Below are positions 62,896 to 64,000 of a stretch of 64,000 nucleotides of DNA, piece after piece; positions within the stretch are counted from its first letter, which is position 1; each line of letters begins with the position of its first letter. The notes under the pieces are model-generated. The model worked only from the letters and a program-made list of their open reading frames with translations, searched no databases and was not told the DNA's origin. The stretch spans positions 62,001 to 126,000 of the forward strand of contig CAVTSO010000003.1 in the NCBI GenBank assembly GCA_963737445.1, written 5' to 3'. The position numbers were made by a program, and so were the translations under genes. This DNA is from JAICYJ01 sp963737445. Lineage in GTDB: Bacteria; Actinomycetota; Thermoleophilia; Gaiellales; JAICJC01.

Positions 62896-63669
62896 TCAAT
62901 GCACCCAGAAGTCGTTCGGCATCTCCTCGATGTCCGACGCGGCCGACTCAAGGTACTGCGCGACCAACAGGAGTCCGATTGCAGTCTGATCCCCGTTGTC
63001 GGCCATCTCGCGGATCGCGGCGGCCTGCCGCCGGGCGCGCTGTACGACGACGGCACTGAACGCTTGTCTTTCTGCGTCGTATCCGTAGGCGTCAAGCAGG
63101 AGATGAAGGCGGCGGGATCGACCGTCGAAGTCGTGGAAGCCCAACGGCTCGACCGCGCTCGGCGGGCCGAGTGGCACCCACCACAGGGCCGAGAGCGCCA
63201 GATCGAACTCTCGCGACGACGGCCCCGCGATGTCCCAGTCGCAGAAGCCGACCAGCCGGTCGCCGTCCATCACCGCGTTGTACGGTGCCGCGTCCTGATG
63301 GCCGACGATCAAGCCCGGTCGCACCGTGCCGCCGATGAACCACCTTTCGTCTGCCGGCGGCACGAAGCTCACCGTCGCGTCATGGAGCCGTCGCAGCCAT
63401 CGGCCCACCTGTAACAGTGTCGAGTCGCGAGATGCCCAAGCCGGCCACGGCGTCCGGTCGCCGACCGTGTCGCCGGGCAGATAGGTGAGCATCTCGCGGC
63501 CCTGCTCGTCAAAGCCCAACGCCCGCGGAGCATCATCGAAGCCGGCATCCTCCAGGTGCCGCAACAACGCATGCACCGTGGACGTCCAGGGCGCGGCCGG
63601 CTTGTGGACGACATCACCGATCAACACGGCGCCCGTCGTGAGACCGCCTGGCAGGCTCTCTTCAGCCAT
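62896..63669 (-). CDS. Aminoglycoside phosphotransferase-family kinase
   Basis: 257 aa. The APH catalytic loop is IVGHQDAAPYNAV (H-x-D-x4-N) near 121-132, and metal binding is CDWDIAGPSSREFDLA near 142. TYLPGD near 62 matches the family hinge. Not evidence of drug resistance by itself, since the family is broad. Confidence 0.8.
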   Translation of the reverse strand: MAEESLPGGLTTGAVLIGDVVHKPAAPWTSTVHALLRHLEDAGFDDAPRALGFDEQGREMLTYLPGDTVGDRTPWPAWASRDSTLLQVGRWLRRLHDATVSFVPPADERWFIGGTVRPGLIVGHQDAAPYNAVMDGDRLVGFCDWDIAGPSSREFDLALSALWWVPLGPPSAVEPLGFHDFDGRSRRLHLLLDAYGYDAERQAFSAVVVQRARRQAAAIREMADNGDQTAIGLLLVAQYLESAASDIEEMPNDFWVH

Positions 63670-63760
63670 ACCCTTGTTTACAGCATCTCGACCACGCCGC
63701 GTCGGGGCACCAGACCAGGTGGGCCCGCGGCGTGATGTTCATGCGGGTGCAGCCCAACCC

Positions 63761-64000
63761 TCAACCCCGAAGCGACCTTTTCAAGCCAGCACTGGAGCAA
63801 ACGGGATAGCCCAACCGATATCCCTTGGTCTCGAGCTCCCTGGCCGCGGCGGCGACGTCAGCTACTTCGAACTCGATGCTGGCCTGAGGCACGGGCACGT
63901 CGCTCGGCCACTCGCTTATCCCGACGCACGCGGTCGCGGCTGCCCATAGCGGCCAGAGCCCGAAATGGGTGTACATCGCGCCCTCGAACGAGAGGCCGAG
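63761..64000 (-). CDS. VOC-like protein, C-terminal part (partial at window edge)
   Basis: The minus-strand frame is open from the window end through LGLSFEGAMYTHFGLWPLW and ASIEFEVADVAAAARELETKGYRL, a VOC domain fragment, to a stop at 63761. The start lies outside the window. The C-terminus is slightly unusual (CSSAGLKRSLRG) and could be frameshifted. Confidence 0.5.
   Translation of the reverse strand, partial: LGLSFEGAMYTHFGLWPLWAAATACVGISEWPSDVPVPQASIEFEVADVAAAARELETKGYRLGYPVCSSAGLKRSLRG

Noticed and set aside
62896..63669. Antibiotic resistance gene
   Set aside because: The APH fold covers many metabolic kinases and no resistance-specific feature or context is visible.

Overview
The window is high-GC bacterial DNA with many GTG starts, strong Shine-Dalgarno sites and long runs of 4-nt overlapping genes. 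The order rpsF-ssb-rpsR-rplI-dnaB-purA and the general protein style point to Actinomycetota. A deep-branching group such as Thermoleophilia is plausible, but that is an inference and no marker here proves it. A selenocysteine tRNA is present. Several genes are broken by single small indels, which may reflect real decay or an error-prone or metagenomic assembly.

Region 1 (about 1-15 kb): after the end of an S9 peptidase comes a ten-gene minus-strand operon reading gmaS - mgsA - mgsB - mgsC - delta, alpha, gamma and beta subunits of a sarcosine-oxidase-type dehydrogenase - fhs - fchA. By family this is a complete N-methylglutamate pathway: methylamine is ligated to glutamate, converted to N-methylglutamate, then oxidatively demethylated on tetrahydrofolate. 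It is fused to C1-folate genes that can carry the methyl carbon to formate. A GAF/PucR-type regulator lies upstream and is divergent from an acyl-CoA-dehydrogenase-like gene.

Region 2 (16-22 kb): two side-by-side copies of a three-gene unit, each with an APC permease (minus strand) divergent from a zinc-ribbon membrane protein and a UspA-like protein (plus strand). The second permease is frameshifted.

Region 3 (22-34 kb): an accessory amine/C1 region. It holds an aldehyde dehydrogenase and a GcvT-like protein divergent from an IclR regulator, a stand-alone sarcosine-oxidase-beta-like flavoprotein followed by a Nudix hydrolase, and a second diverged glutamine-synthetase plus GltS-like trimer cluster that ends in a 143-aa protein I do not recognise. 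It ends in a decayed M1-peptidase-like lipoprotein.

Region 4 (34-46 kb): rhodanese, APH-family kinase, PabB, aldo-keto reductase, a frameshifted amine oxidase, a HAD phosphatase, a dimethylglycine-dehydrogenase-type enzyme, a two-component system with a propeller lipoprotein, and a polysaccharide deacetylase.

Region 5 (46-51.5 kb): the core housekeeping cluster, then tRNA-Sec.

Region 6 (51.5-64 kb): downstream of tRNA-Sec the sequence changes to small membrane proteins, truncated genes (a DUF932-like fragment joined to a truncated Usp), a second two-component system, cupins, VOC proteins, methyltransferases and an APH kinase. This resembles an accessory island inserted at the tRNA gene, although no integrase or second att copy is visible.

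Many genes across 1-42 kb fit catabolism of N-methylated amines and routing of the methyl carbon into folate-bound C1 units.
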